Positions 1 to 8,415 of a stretch of 64,000 bases of DNA are shown here, piece after piece. The notes beneath the pieces are model-generated. The model saw nothing but the letters and a program-made list of their open reading frames with translations. It was not told where the DNA came from and made no database searches. This stretch comes from Fen-1273 sp963837815 (GTDB lineage Bacteria > Bacteroidota > Ignavibacteria > UBA10030 > UBA6906): NCBI GenBank assembly GCA_963837815.1, contig CAWIOS010000012.1, positions 806,001-870,000 of the forward strand, given 5' to 3'. Each line of letters begins with the position of its first letter. Position 1 is the first letter of the stretch. A program made the position numbers and the translations under genes.

Positions 1-486
1 ACCGGGAGCGGGAATGCGTACGGTTATTCGGATACTGAACTGGGGGTGAAGTACAGGTTCCTCGAAGAATCGGACGGATTCCCCCAGGCCGGCATATTTC
101 CGCTCGTCGAAGTTCCCACCGGGGATGCCTCGCGTCAGCTCGGGCAGGGGAGCACACAGGTGTACCTCCCCGTCTGGCTCCAGAAAAGCTGGGGTGGATT
201 CACGACCTACGGGGGTGGCGGCTACTGGTACAATCCGGGATCCGGCCGCAGGAACTGGGTATTCGCGGGATGGGAAGCTCAGTATGACATCTCGGGAACA
301 TTCACCGTGGGCGGAGAGCTCTTTTACAACACTGCGGAGGCATGGGACGGTACGTCGGGTGCCGGATTCGATATCGGCGGATATATCAACCTGAGCGAGA
401 ACGATCACATACTCGTTTCACTCGGGCGCAGCTTCAGGGGGGAGGACGTCGTCGCGGGATACCTGGGGTTCCAGTATACGATCTGA
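1..486 (+). CDS. C-terminal part of an outer-membrane beta-barrel-type protein (5' end outside window)
   Basis: The frame is open from the first base to a TGA at 484-486, so about 161 C-terminal residues are present and the true start lies upstream. A GTG at 46 could be read as a start, but the upstream residues (…DTELGVKYRF) continue the same pattern, so I treat this as a truncated gene. The protein alternates polar and aromatic residues in short strands (YGGGGYWYN, WVFAGWEAQYD, HILVSLGRSF) and ends with FQYTI, a terminal aromatic strand typical of outer-membrane barrels. It resembles the tail of transporter-like or MetA-type barrels, but no specific family can be assigned from this fragment. 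It converges on the PBP gene with only 39 bases between the stops. Confidence 0.6.
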   Translation, partial: TGSGNAYGYSDTELGVKYRFLEESDGFPQAGIFPLVEVPTGDASRQLGQGSTQVYLPVWLQKSWGGFTTYGGGGYWYNPGSGRRNWVFAGWEAQYDISGTFTVGGELFYNTAEAWDGTSGAGFDIGGYINLSENDHILVSLGRSFRGEDVVAGYLGFQYTI

Positions 487-525
487 ACAAATTTCCGGTT
501 CAGTCGTGAAACGACCGGACGGGAT

Positions 526-2862
526 TCAATAGCTCACTCTCCCCGTCCCCCGCTGTTCTTTCCGCCAGTCGGCGGAGGTATGGACGTCACACGTCCCGGG
601 ACGGGTCTTGTCCGTAAAATACTCAACGGTCCTGCCGGGACACCACGGGGTCGCGAGTTTTTCCGTCAGCGTGCAGATCGTATCGGCATAGACGCTCGCC
701 GGGCGTTCGAAGTACTCCAGGGGCATTGCGATCGAGGGATCATCGTAGACGTACCGCATGAACCTTCCCCAGACCGGCGCGGCGGCCCTCCCCCCCTGCC
801 CGTCCCATGTCGTAAAGTGTACGCTCGGCTCGTCAAACCCCACCCAGACCGCCGCGGAGATCTGCGGCGTGTATCCCACGAACCACGCGTCCGCGAAATC
901 GGTCGTCGTCCCCGTCTTCCCGGCGGCCGGGAGCTGGAAGTAATCGCGGACGCGGCTCCCCGTCCCGCCGTTGACTACCCCTTCCATCATGGAGGTCATG
1001 ATGAAGGCGGTCGCGTCGCTGAAGACCTCGCGGCGCTCGGGGGAATTCTCTTCGATGACGTTTCCGTCCTTGTCCTCGATCCGGAGTATCGACATCGGCT
1101 CGACGTGGACACCCCTGTCAGCGTAGACGGCGAATGCCGACGCCATTTCGATGGGGGAGATATCGCCGACCCCGAGCGCAAGCGACGTCACGGCCGGGAG
1201 GGGCGAGAAGATCCCCATGCTCTTCGCGTACGCAATAACCTGGTCGATCGGGGCAATTTTCCTCTCCACGGTCCGGACGGCGACCAGGTTGATCGAGTGC
1301 TTTATCGCCTCCCGTATCGTGGTATCGGGCCCGAACGAACCGTCGAAATTGGACGGTGTCCAGCGCTTGCCGTCGGGCATCATGATTGTCACGGGCTGGT
1401 TCTGAATTTTGGTGACCGGGGAGTACCCGTTGTCGATCGCCACCGTGTACACGAACGGTTTGAACGCAGACCCGACCTGGCGGAATATCTGCGTCGCATG
1501 GTTAAGTCCGTACCGGAACGATCTGAAATTCGCGCCGCCGATCATCGCGAGTACCCCGCCGGTCTTCACGTCGAGCGCGACGAAACCGGTCTCGATCGAC
1601 GAGGCCACGCGCCTGACGGAATCCTGGAATACCCTGCTCCTCAGGAGCTGTCTCCTGACGTTGTCCCGTTCGTCGGCAGTCACCGCCATGCGGAACCGGG
1701 GCGACGAGATGATCGCCTGATCGATCACGCGGACGGCGGCGTCGTGCTGTTTCGACCAGTCCCACTGTTTGTCGAACAGCTTCTGGTAGAGCGCGAGATG
1801 CTCCCCGACCGCCCGGTTCGCGTACTTCTGCATGCGGCTGTCGAGCGTCGTGTACACGGTCAGGCCGTCCCTGTACAGGTCGAAGCCGTATTGTTCCGCC
1901 TTCTTTTTCATCTGCCTGCGAACGTACTCGACAAAATGCGGGGCGATTCCGGCCTCGCCAGCCGCATCCTCAGGGAGAACCTGGAGTTTTTCCGCGGTCC
2001 CCTCTTTCGCAAGCGCGGGAGTGATGTAATCGTATTTCAGCATCTGCGCGATGACAAGGTTCCTGCGGAGCAGGACACGCTCCGGGTGCTTTCCCGAAGG
2101 ATCATAGTAACCTGGCCCCTTCAGCATCGCGATGAGCGTCGCGGTTTCGCCGAGCGTCAGGTCCGCGGGCACCTTTCCGAAATAGACCTGCGAGGCCGAG
2201 GCAATCCCGTAGGACCCGCGGCCGAAATACACGACATTCAGGTAAAACTCGAGGATTTCGTTTTTCGTAAACGTCCGTTCGAGCTCGATCGACGTCAGAA
2301 ACTCACGGAGCTTGCGTGTGACGGTGTCAAAGACGTTCCTGTCGTTGTGCCCCAGGTAGAGATTACGCGCGAGCTGCTGGGTGATCGTGCTGGCCCCTTC
2401 CTTCAGCCGGAAGGCGAACGCGTTCTTTACCATCGCCTTGGCGAACCGGACAAGGTCGACCCCCCAGTGGCCGTAGAAGTCCTTGTCCTCCGTCGCAATC
2501 AGGGCGTTCACGATCACGGGGGGAACCTCGGCGAAGGAAAGATGCGATCTGTTCTTGACGAAGAACTCGCCGATAACTTCACCGTCCGCAGAGACGACTT
2601 TCGAAGCGAGCTCCGCGCGGGGGTTTTCTATCCGCGAGAGGGAAGGGAGACCGGAGAGGAGATAGTTGAAGTAGACGCCCCCGGCGACGAGAAGAACGAA
2701 CGCGACGGCGGCGGCAGCCAGCGCGGCGCGTGAAAACCGCGCGCGGAGCCTGCTCCTGAGCCTGCGGTAGCGCGGATCGTTGAAATACCGCTCCATCTCC
2801 TCCGGAGTGTACTTCGCCGGTTCTTTTCCGCGCCGGTCCTCTTTCTTTCCTTCGTCAGGCAT
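526..2862 (-). CDS. Class A penicillin-binding protein (PBP1A-type, bifunctional transglycosylase/transpeptidase)
   Basis: 778 residues, normal for class A PBPs. It polymerises lipid II and cross-links stem peptides at the periplasmic face of the inner membrane. A basic cytoplasmic N-terminus is followed by one membrane segment (about 45-70). The GT51 domain carries the catalytic Glu in ATEDKDFYGHWGVD (E125) and the GASTITQQLARN motif. The transpeptidase domain has the SxxK nucleophile SAFK (465-468), SIN (523-525) and KTG (649-651), all intact. The start is the ATG at 2862; a longer reading in another frame is a shadow. The gene stands alone at the downstream end of the minus-strand block, separated by a 440-base gap with a terminator, so it probably has its own promoter. 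I see no OB-fold-sized insertion as large as that of E. coli PBP1A. Confidence 0.95.
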   Translation of the reverse strand: MPDEGKKEDRRGKEPAKYTPEEMERYFNDPRYRRLRSRLRARFSRAALAAAAVAFVLLVAGGVYFNYLLSGLPSLSRIENPRAELASKVVSADGEVIGEFFVKNRSHLSFAEVPPVIVNALIATEDKDFYGHWGVDLVRFAKAMVKNAFAFRLKEGASTITQQLARNLYLGHNDRNVFDTVTRKLREFLTSIELERTFTKNEILEFYLNVVYFGRGSYGIASASQVYFGKVPADLTLGETATLIAMLKGPGYYDPSGKHPERVLLRRNLVIAQMLKYDYITPALAKEGTAEKLQVLPEDAAGEAGIAPHFVEYVRRQMKKKAEQYGFDLYRDGLTVYTTLDSRMQKYANRAVGEHLALYQKLFDKQWDWSKQHDAAVRVIDQAIISSPRFRMAVTADERDNVRRQLLRSRVFQDSVRRVASSIETGFVALDVKTGGVLAMIGGANFRSFRYGLNHATQIFRQVGSAFKPFVYTVAIDNGYSPVTKIQNQPVTIMMPDGKRWTPSNFDGSFGPDTTIREAIKHSINLVAVRTVERKIAPIDQVIAYAKSMGIFSPLPAVTSLALGVGDISPIEMASAFAVYADRGVHVEPMSILRIEDKDGNVIEENSPERREVFSDATAFIMTSMMEGVVNGGTGSRVRDYFQLPAAGKTGTTTDFADAWFVGYTPQISAAVWVGFDEPSVHFTTWDGQGGRAAAPVWGRFMRYVYDDPSIAMPLEYFERPASVYADTICTLTEKLATPWCPGRTVEYFTDKTRPGTCDVHTSADWRKEQRGTGRVSY

Positions 2863-2948
2863 GCAGGCGTATCCCCATTACGAAAGATAGATATCGAACT
2901 CCACTGGCGCAACGGGACCCTTTTCGAGAAGAACGTGTATATGGCGGC

Positions 2949-3026
2949 TCAGGCGGGGATCATTGAGAAAAGAGTCCAGAGTGCGAAAAGAATAATTCGA
3001 AGACGAGTCCGCTGTGCGTGTGTCAT
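2949..3026 (-). CDS. Possible 25-residue membrane micropeptide upstream of the PBP gene
   Basis: An ATG at 3026 preceded by a strong purine-rich ribosome binding site (GGGAGGG, about 7-12 bases upstream) opens a 25-codon reading frame. It has a basic N-terminus (MTHAQRTRLR) and a hydrophobic C-terminus (IILFALWTLFSMIPA). The layout fits a small single-pass membrane peptide or a leader peptide of the PBP gene, whose start lies 86 bases downstream. No family is recognised and the call rests only on the ribosome binding site plus amphipathic composition, so chance remains possible. Confidence 0.3.
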   Translation of the reverse strand: MTHAQRTRLRIILFALWTLFSMIPA

Positions 3027-3208
3027 CGCGCGCCCTCCCGAATACTCCTTGAAAGCTTCGCTCACTCCTGCATAGTTGCCGCTTGCCTTATCGTCGCACA
3101 CGGGCGAGAACCACCTTCCGGCGTCATACACAAACCGGCCTCCCCCGGGTTGGGGAGACCATGATTACCCCATCCATCGGTCTGAACGGGAGTGAATCCC
3201 GGGGGAAC
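3027..3208. other. Intergenic gap between the terminator and the PBP gene; no gene recognised
   Basis: On the minus strand this stretch contains two small hairpins: CGGGA/TCCCG, and CTCCCC/GGGGAG around an AACC-containing loop. They precede the possible micropeptide. I compared it by eye with cobalamin, fluoride, c-di-GMP and SRP RNA signatures and found no convincing match. It presumably holds the PBP promoter and leader. Confidence 0.35.
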
Positions 3209-3239
3209 AAAAAAACCCCACATCCGGAAGGACATGAGG
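3209..3239 (-). terminator. Strong Rho-independent terminator closing the 19-gene minus-strand run
   Basis: On the minus strand a ten-pair stem (CCTCATGTCC with GGATGTGGGG, including G-T wobbles) closes a TTCC tetraloop and is followed directly by seven T residues. It lies 65 bases beyond the stop of the pentapeptide gene. No comparable signal is seen between there and the GHL10 gene, although the 26311-26400 repeat is hairpin-rich. Confidence 0.85.
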
Positions 3240-3303
3240 CCTCTGAAAGAACGTACATGCACTCGTTGAATCTACAAATTTCGCGCCAGAACCGCAATCC
3301 GCG

Positions 3304-3960
3304 TCATTCCCCGGTGTCCTTCACAATAATCCCGAGGAGCGCTGCAATCTGGATGGCCTGCACCGAATCGATAATAATCCCCTTCAACTGGCGGCCTTCG
3401 ACGCGCATACCGGCGAGGTCCGATCCTCTGAGGTCGACTCCCTTCAGTGTGGTCCCGGGAAAGTCCGCCCCGGACAGATCGCAGCCCTGGAATACCGCCC
3501 CGGTCAGGTCCATCTTCTCCATCAGGGCCCCGCGGAGGGCGCACTTCTCGAACCGAGCCGATCTGAGACGCCCCGACGTGAACATCGCGTTTTCCATCAT
3601 GCAGTTCACGAAGAGGAGATCCGCGCCGTTGAATTCGAAGAGCTGCATGCCGGTGAGGCGGCAGCCGATGAATTCCACCCGGTGGCACCTCGCCTTCTGC
3701 AACGACGCGCCCGAGAGGTCTGAAGCCTCAAACCGGGTGTCAGAGATCCTGGCGTTTGGCAGGCGTGCCCGGGTGAGCGACGCACGGCGGAGGAGAACCC
3801 CTTCAAATGCAATCCTGAGAGCGGATGCATCTCCAAGAACTGCGTCTTCGGAGACCATCGGGCCGTATTCTGATTCATCGTCGAGCGCCCGCAGGTCCCC
3901 GGACGGAAGATCCGCGGGGAAGCGAGGCGCCTGGACCTGAGAATTCAGCGGAGACTTCAT
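3304..3960 (-). CDS. Pentapeptide-repeat protein
   Basis: 218 residues. From about residue 40 onward the sequence follows the A(D/N)LxX five-residue register (for example RASLTRARLPNARI, DLSGASLQKARC, DLTGAVFQGCDLSGADF), which folds as a right-handed quadrilateral beta-helix. The last 25 residues (IIIDSVQAIQIAALLGIIV) are hydrophobic and may cap or dimerise the helix. No signal peptide is seen, so a cytoplasmic location is likely. Some family members bind DNA gyrase or act as scaffolds, but nothing here identifies a partner. It is the last gene before the terminator at 3209-3239 and starts 8 bases after the stop of the upstream lipoprotein gene, so it is probably co-transcribed. Confidence 0.85.
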   Translation of the reverse strand: MKSPLNSQVQAPRFPADLPSGDLRALDDESEYGPMVSEDAVLGDASALRIAFEGVLLRRASLTRARLPNARISDTRFEASDLSGASLQKARCHRVEFIGCRLTGMQLFEFNGADLLFVNCMMENAMFTSGRLRSARFEKCALRGALMEKMDLTGAVFQGCDLSGADFPGTTLKGVDLRGSDLAGMRVEGRQLKGIIIDSVQAIQIAALLGIIVKDTGE

Positions 3961-3968
3961 TTGACGGG

Positions 3969-5066
3969 TCAGTCCGCAGGAGCGACGAGAGGCAAATCGA
4001 TCCAGGCGAGCCCGATATCGCGCCCCATGTGCGACGTGCTCGATCCTTCCCTGCCGTCATACAGCAACGCGAGGCGTGAACCGACCGGAATGACGCAGGG
4101 CATGCCTATCGTCCCCTTTGCCCACAAGCAATTCCGGGTGTCGAACACAATCGCCCTGTCGTTCACATTCCAGTGGTTCAGATCCTTCGACCAGTAGACC
4201 CAGATCGCATCGGTGTACTCCACCCCCTTCTCATCGAGGCCGATGTGATTCGTAAAGAGAAACCAGGTGCTGTCCTTCGGCTCGCAGTACAGAGAGGAGT
4301 TTTCGATCTGTTCCGAAAGCGGGACGATCGGCACCGGGTCAACAGACCACCTGCCGTCAATATTGTTCGTGCGCGCGATACCGAGCGTCCGTTTTGTATT
4401 ATGGAGCTCGTCGAATATCGAAGCGCTGAAGAACTGGAGATACCCGGCCCCCGATCTAACGATGAACCCGGGGCTTGCCGTTATCGAATAGTAGGTGCCT
4501 TCGGTGGGTTTGAACGGCACAACGTTGTACTCCTTTTCCCACGGGCCCTCCGGTGAAGCGGAACGGGCCTTCAGCGTCATGTACGGAAACGAGGGAATCC
4601 TGTCGGGAGGAGGGGAGGTGTTGGGCGTCCCCATGTAGAACATGTGCCAGGTTCCCCCCTCCCTGTATACCCAGGGCGCGGAGGCGCTTTTCGCGTCAGG
4701 CATCCCGTCTCCCCCCAGACGGAGTGCGGGACCGTGTTTTGTCCAGTGCACCAGATCGGTACTCGTGGCCAGGCACGCAAGCCAGCCGGCCGGGCCGGCG
4801 CCGTCGTAGTGCATGTAATACATACCGCCCGTTTCGAATGCAATCGCCTCCCTCGCTCCGTAGACATCGCAACTGTCGGGCCCGCCTCCGTGCCTGAGGA
4901 CGACGCCGGCGTCGCGCGCCGGCATCCGCCGCGAAGCGTTCGGCCGCCCGTCGGCGTACTTCTTGAAAACGTACTGCGCGTTCTCTCCGGCGGAACCCTC
5001 CGCGCCCCGTCGGCAGGAAACGAATATCACGGACGAGACGAAGAGCATGACGAGACACCGGCTCAT
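3969..5066 (-). CDS. Glycoside-hydrolase-like five-bladed beta-propeller lipoprotein (GH43/GH32/GH130-like fold)
   Basis: 365 residues with a lipoprotein signal (hydrophobic stretch then FVSC, Cys18), so it is predicted to be membrane-anchored on the periplasmic or outer side. The body carries repeats typical of propeller glycosidases: ETGGMYYMHYDG, WLACLATSTDLVHWTKHGP, APWVYREGGTWHMFYMG, and a late WSKDLNHWNVNDRAIVF followed by LALLYDGREG. The phrase STDLVHW is characteristic of GH32/43/68/117/130-type propellers. I cannot assign catalytic acids or a substrate with confidence. Its position within a peptidoglycan salvage run suggests an oligosaccharide substrate, but that is inference. Confidence 0.65.
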   Translation of the reverse strand: MSRCLVMLFVSSVIFVSCRRGAEGSAGENAQYVFKKYADGRPNASRRMPARDAGVVLRHGGGPDSCDVYGAREAIAFETGGMYYMHYDGAGPAGWLACLATSTDLVHWTKHGPALRLGGDGMPDAKSASAPWVYREGGTWHMFYMGTPNTSPPPDRIPSFPYMTLKARSASPEGPWEKEYNVVPFKPTEGTYYSITASPGFIVRSGAGYLQFFSASIFDELHNTKRTLGIARTNNIDGRWSVDPVPIVPLSEQIENSSLYCEPKDSTWFLFTNHIGLDEKGVEYTDAIWVYWSKDLNHWNVNDRAIVFDTRNCLWAKGTIGMPCVIPVGSRLALLYDGREGSSTSHMGRDIGLAWIDLPLVAPAD

Positions 5067-5112
5067 CTATGCTGTCCTTGAACGTGTTTTCGAAGGTATG
5101 GATGCGGAGAGG

Positions 5113-5805
5113 TCAGGACCGGCACTCCCGCACAATCGCGTCGACGTGAAGACGGGACGGGTTGATGCAGTGGATCGACAGGTCCTTCTGCGAGAGAATG
5201 AGCGGCAGCTCCGTGCACCCGAGTATCACCCCCTCGACCCCCGAGGCCTTTTTGATCCGGTTGACTATGGTCACGAGTTCGCTCCGCGATTTGTCCTTGA
5301 TAATCCCCAGCTCGATCTCCTTCATGAGTATGTGCTGGATGCGGGCGATCTCCTCCGGTTCCGGGGTCGTGAGACGGATGTTGAACCTGTCAAATTCGTC
5401 CTGGTAATAATCCGACGTCATCGTGAACCGGGTGCCGAGGAGGCAGAGCGAGCGGACGTTGAGCGTCCGGGCGTATTCCGCGGTGACCGACACGATGCTC
5501 AGGAGGGGGAGATCCGTCTTCGCCTGAATTGCGTCGAACACCGCATGGGGGGTGTTTGAGGCCATCGCACCGATCCCGGCGCCGCACCGCCTGAGCAGCT
5601 CGCACCGTATGGCAATACGCTGGATCACAGACTCCCATTTCCCCGCGTCGACAAGCGCGTTGAAAGCTGCAAGGTCGATGCTCTCGATCACCATCTCGGG
5701 AAATCCGGTCTTCTCGTACGAATCCCTGAACGCGGCGATGATGTTCCTGTAATAGTCGAGCGTCGATTCGGGACCGATGCCGCCGATAAGGCCGATTTTC
5801 TTCAT
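5113..5805 (-). CDS. Aspartate/glutamate racemase family protein (YgeA-like)
   Basis: 230 residues, the usual family length, starting MKKIGLIGGIGPESTLDYY. PLP-independent racemases of this family interconvert L and D acidic amino acids using two opposed active-site residues. The second site is intact (LGCTEL, Cys197). At the first site the usual Cys of the CNT motif is replaced: the sequence reads MASNTPH with Ser83. E. coli YgeA (L-aspartate/glutamate-specific racemase) also lacks the first cysteine (Thr there), so this looks like that one-cysteine subgroup rather than a classical MurI or aspartate racemase. Cytoplasmic. In this context it could handle D-Glu or D-Asp released from stem peptides. 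Confidence 0.85.
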   Translation of the reverse strand: MKKIGLIGGIGPESTLDYYRNIIAAFRDSYEKTGFPEMVIESIDLAAFNALVDAGKWESVIQRIAIRCELLRRCGAGIGAMASNTPHAVFDAIQAKTDLPLLSIVSVTAEYARTLNVRSLCLLGTRFTMTSDYYQDEFDRFNIRLTTPEPEEIARIQHILMKEIELGIIKDKSRSELVTIVNRIKKASGVEGVILGCTELPLILSQKDLSIHCINPSRLHVDAIVRECRS

Positions 5806-5839
5806 GGGGTATCCGGGAACAGAGTGGAGTGACGATCCG

Positions 5840-6862
5840 TCAGCGCGGCGAGAGATTGGCCGCGAGGTTGTCGCAAAACCTGAAAAACAGATCCCCTGCG
5901 AGGAAAATCTCGCCGAACATCACGCGCAGGTTTTCCTCCGTGAGGCGGTTGAAGTCCTTCTCAAGAGGCGTCGTCAGGACACCGCCGCAATCCACCGCCG
6001 CGGGACTGAGGAGTATCTTCTCCTCCCCCTGCGCAAAGTAGGCGGAGGGCCTGTGCCTGGCGCGGGGAAACACAACTACCGTCCACTCCCCGGAACCGTA
6101 CCACGCGAGTATGTTCATCATCGGCTCCTCCTTCTCCCCCGTCGTTCCCGCAAGGGCCGACTCCAGGGCGCCAAGGGCCACAATAAGCGACTCCCTATCC
6201 GCGGACCTGAGCACGATGAACCGGCGGAGCCCTCCTTCGGCGGCGACAACGCGCATCGTTTTCGTATCGGAGAGGACCCTACCCCCCGCCTCCAGGACGC
6301 CGAGCTCGTTTTCTATTGGGAGGAAGCCCTTCTCCCCGGCCTGGAAATGGAGATGGTCCGGCGCCGACGCGCCGCTTCGCGGACCGTTGTACGTCACCAG
6401 GTACCGCTTCTGCATCGCGTGGGTCAGATCGAGCATCGTCGCGAACGAGGGACCGATCCGCTGGTCGGTGTGAGAAGTGTGGGGAATCGTGAAATGCTCA
6501 CCGAATATCGGGAACGGATTGCAGAGAACGACGTAGCTTCCGGCAAAGAGTATCCCCCGCTGACCTTCGGGAAGGTTCGCCGCGCAGAGGAAGCATTTCC
6601 GGTGGCTTATCGATTCCGCGTCGGTGTTCGCCGAGGAGGAGACGATCCTGGCCGGGTTCCACTGGATGTGAAGTGAACACCCCTCAAGTTCGATCGTCCG
6701 GGAGCGGACATCCTGCAGTCCCGCGTAACCCGTCCGGAGGAGCGGCCATGTTTCCTTTTGCTGCCGGAGGAGCAGGCGCGCGCGGGTGGCAAGATCACTC
6801 CCGCCGCGGAGAGGGAGCTCCCTGTCGGACAGGAGAATGCGCTGAATGGAGGGTTCCATCAT
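5840..6862 (-). CDS. DUF4922 HIT-superfamily protein (GDP-hexose phosphorylase/GalT-like)
   Basis: 340 residues with no signal peptide. The centre contains KCFLCAANLP (a CxxC pair, possibly structural), NPFPIFGEHFTIPHTSHTDQ, and then SGASAPDHLHFQAG. The HLHFQ element corresponds to the HxHxQ nucleophile motif of the HIT/GalT superfamily and resembles plant VTC2 GDP-L-galactose phosphorylase. The expected chemistry is nucleotidyl transfer or phosphorolysis through a His-nucleotide intermediate, but the substrate of bacterial DUF4922 proteins is not known to me. It lies 49 bases downstream of the GT2 gene in the same direction, a pairing that suggests nucleotide-sugar metabolism. Start: ATG at 6862, with a second ATG directly after. 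Confidence 0.75.
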   Translation of the reverse strand: MMEPSIQRILLSDRELPLRGGSDLATRARLLLRQQKETWPLLRTGYAGLQDVRSRTIELEGCSLHIQWNPARIVSSSANTDAESISHRKCFLCAANLPEGQRGILFAGSYVVLCNPFPIFGEHFTIPHTSHTDQRIGPSFATMLDLTHAMQKRYLVTYNGPRSGASAPDHLHFQAGEKGFLPIENELGVLEAGGRVLSDTKTMRVVAAEGGLRRFIVLRSADRESLIVALGALESALAGTTGEKEEPMMNILAWYGSGEWTVVVFPRARHRPSAYFAQGEEKILLSPAAVDCGGVLTTPLEKDFNRLTEENLRVMFGEIFLAGDLFFRFCDNLAANLSPR

Positions 6863-6911
6863 GTAGTATCAACGTTTGAAAGGCAATGCGCGTTCCAGTC
6901 CCGGCGTACCC

Positions 6912-8405
6912 TTACGGCGCGCGGTGCAGCCGGCGGGCGCGGATCTCGATCGTGCGTATTTTATCCTTGTACAGATTGTTCAGGTTCATCTTCGCAATCC
7001 CCGGGTCCGCGTCCGAATTCCCGTCCCACCTCCGGCAGAGGTAGATCGGCTCATAAATCCGGCCGACGCGGTACCGGCGCGAAACGGCAAGCCCGACCGC
7101 GTAGTCCTCGCCGTAGCTCACGTTCGGGATATTCAGGCGCCTCAGGACCGGGGTGAAGAACGCCCTGGGCGCGCCGAAACCGTTGACGCGGAGCGCGTTG
7201 TTCGGCCCGTTTTCGGGGGTCCACTCCCTGTGATCGACGACTCCCGGGGGGATCTCCCTGAGGTTGAAATCCGTCATCCGGTAGCTCCCGACGACCATCG
7301 CGCACCTGTCCCGCCGGAACCTGTCGACGATCCTGCTCAGCGTCGAATCATCGAGATACAGGTCATCACTGTCAAGCTGCGCCGCGAACCGGCCGCAGGA
7401 GGCGGAGTGCACCGCTTCGTTCCAGCACCCGCCGATCTGAAGGTCGTGCGCTTCCGGAACGATGTGGATCAGACGGGAGTCACGCGACGCGAACGTCCGG
7501 AGGATATCGGTCGTCCCGTCCGTCGAATGATTGTCGACGACGATGACGTTGAACGGGAACGAGGCCTGCTGGCGCAGGGCGGAGGTCACGGCGTCGCCGA
7601 TCGTGTTGGCCCGGTTGCGCACCGGGATCACGATCGATGCCGTGACGGGAAATTTCCCCTCGTCCAGGTCGACCGTCTCCCTGACAGGCTTCAGCCAGCC
7701 CCCGGTCTTCTTCAGGTGGTGCGTAACGGCTTTCTCCATCTCGAGCTGGACGACGCGATTCTTCGGATCGACGTAGTCGAAAAGCCTGGCCCCCTCCTTC
7801 CTTGTGTCGGGCTCGGTCTTCGTGTAGAGCATTTCGGCGATCCTGAAGACTCCTTTCTTCCTCGCAACGGCAAGCCGGAGGGCGAAGAAGCCGGCGTGGC
7901 GGGAGTCGCCGATCTCCCCGGCCGCCGCCTTCAGCGCGGATGCCTCCAGGGCGACGACGGAGCCGAAGTCGAAATCGTCACGCACGCTCCCCTCCTGGCA
8001 GTCGATCAGGGGATGCGGGGCCGGGGAGAGACCCTTCACTTCGATGAAATCGCTGTACACCATCCCCTCACCCGTCGCGCCGGCGACGGAGGCCATCCGC
8101 TCAAGGGCGAACTGCCCGAGCCGGAGGGCGACGTCGTGGAGAACCAGGAGCGCATAGGGGGTCACCGTTTTCGCCGCGATCTTCCTCATCGTCGCGGAGG
8201 AGTTCAGCGCGTTGACGCGAAGCGGCGTGCATCCTTTGAACGGGACGGGCGCGCTCCCCGGGGCGAGGACGTACACCTTCCCGACGATGGCGGACCCGGC
8301 GAGCTGCGCGATCGTATGCCCGGCGGCATCGCTTCCGCCGTACGGAACAAACGCCGTGAAGACAGGTTTCGCTCCCGCGGCGGCTTTCGTGTGAGGACGT
8401 TTCAT
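6912..8405 (-). CDS. Glycosyltransferase family 2 protein with an extra N-terminal domain
   Basis: 497 residues, about twice a minimal GT2 domain. The GT-A fold is in the C-terminal half (from about 250): TASIVIPVRNRANTIGDA, VVDNHSTDGT, then the metal-binding AQLDSDDLYLDD, and later SYGEDYAVGLAVSRRY, where GED is the likely acceptor-side acid. The N-terminal half has a related but weaker pattern (VFTAFVPYGG, VYSDFIEV) and may be a degenerate GT2-like domain. No membrane segment or signal is evident, so it is probably cytoplasmic. A ribosome binding site (AAGGA) precedes the ATG at 8405. Donor and acceptor are unknown; neighbouring genes suggest cell-envelope glycans. Confidence 0.8.
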   Translation of the reverse strand: MKRPHTKAAAGAKPVFTAFVPYGGSDAAGHTIAQLAGSAIVGKVYVLAPGSAPVPFKGCTPLRVNALNSSATMRKIAAKTVTPYALLVLHDVALRLGQFALERMASVAGATGEGMVYSDFIEVKGLSPAPHPLIDCQEGSVRDDFDFGSVVALEASALKAAAGEIGDSRHAGFFALRLAVARKKGVFRIAEMLYTKTEPDTRKEGARLFDYVDPKNRVVQLEMEKAVTHHLKKTGGWLKPVRETVDLDEGKFPVTASIVIPVRNRANTIGDAVTSALRQQASFPFNVIVVDNHSTDGTTDILRTFASRDSRLIHIVPEAHDLQIGGCWNEAVHSASCGRFAAQLDSDDLYLDDSTLSRIVDRFRRDRCAMVVGSYRMTDFNLREIPPGVVDHREWTPENGPNNALRVNGFGAPRAFFTPVLRRLNIPNVSYGEDYAVGLAVSRRYRVGRIYEPIYLCRRWDGNSDADPGIAKMNLNNLYKDKIRTIEIRARRLHRAP

Positions 8406-8415
8406 CAGGGTTCCT

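Noticed and set aside
487..525. Bidirectional terminator between the first two genes
   Set aside because: The inverted repeat around GTCG/CGAC has a bulge and no T-tract.
3040..3208. Riboswitch or small RNA in the PBP leader
   Set aside because: Hairpins are present, but the conserved cores of cobalamin, fluoride, c-di-GMP riboswitches and SRP RNA were not matched.
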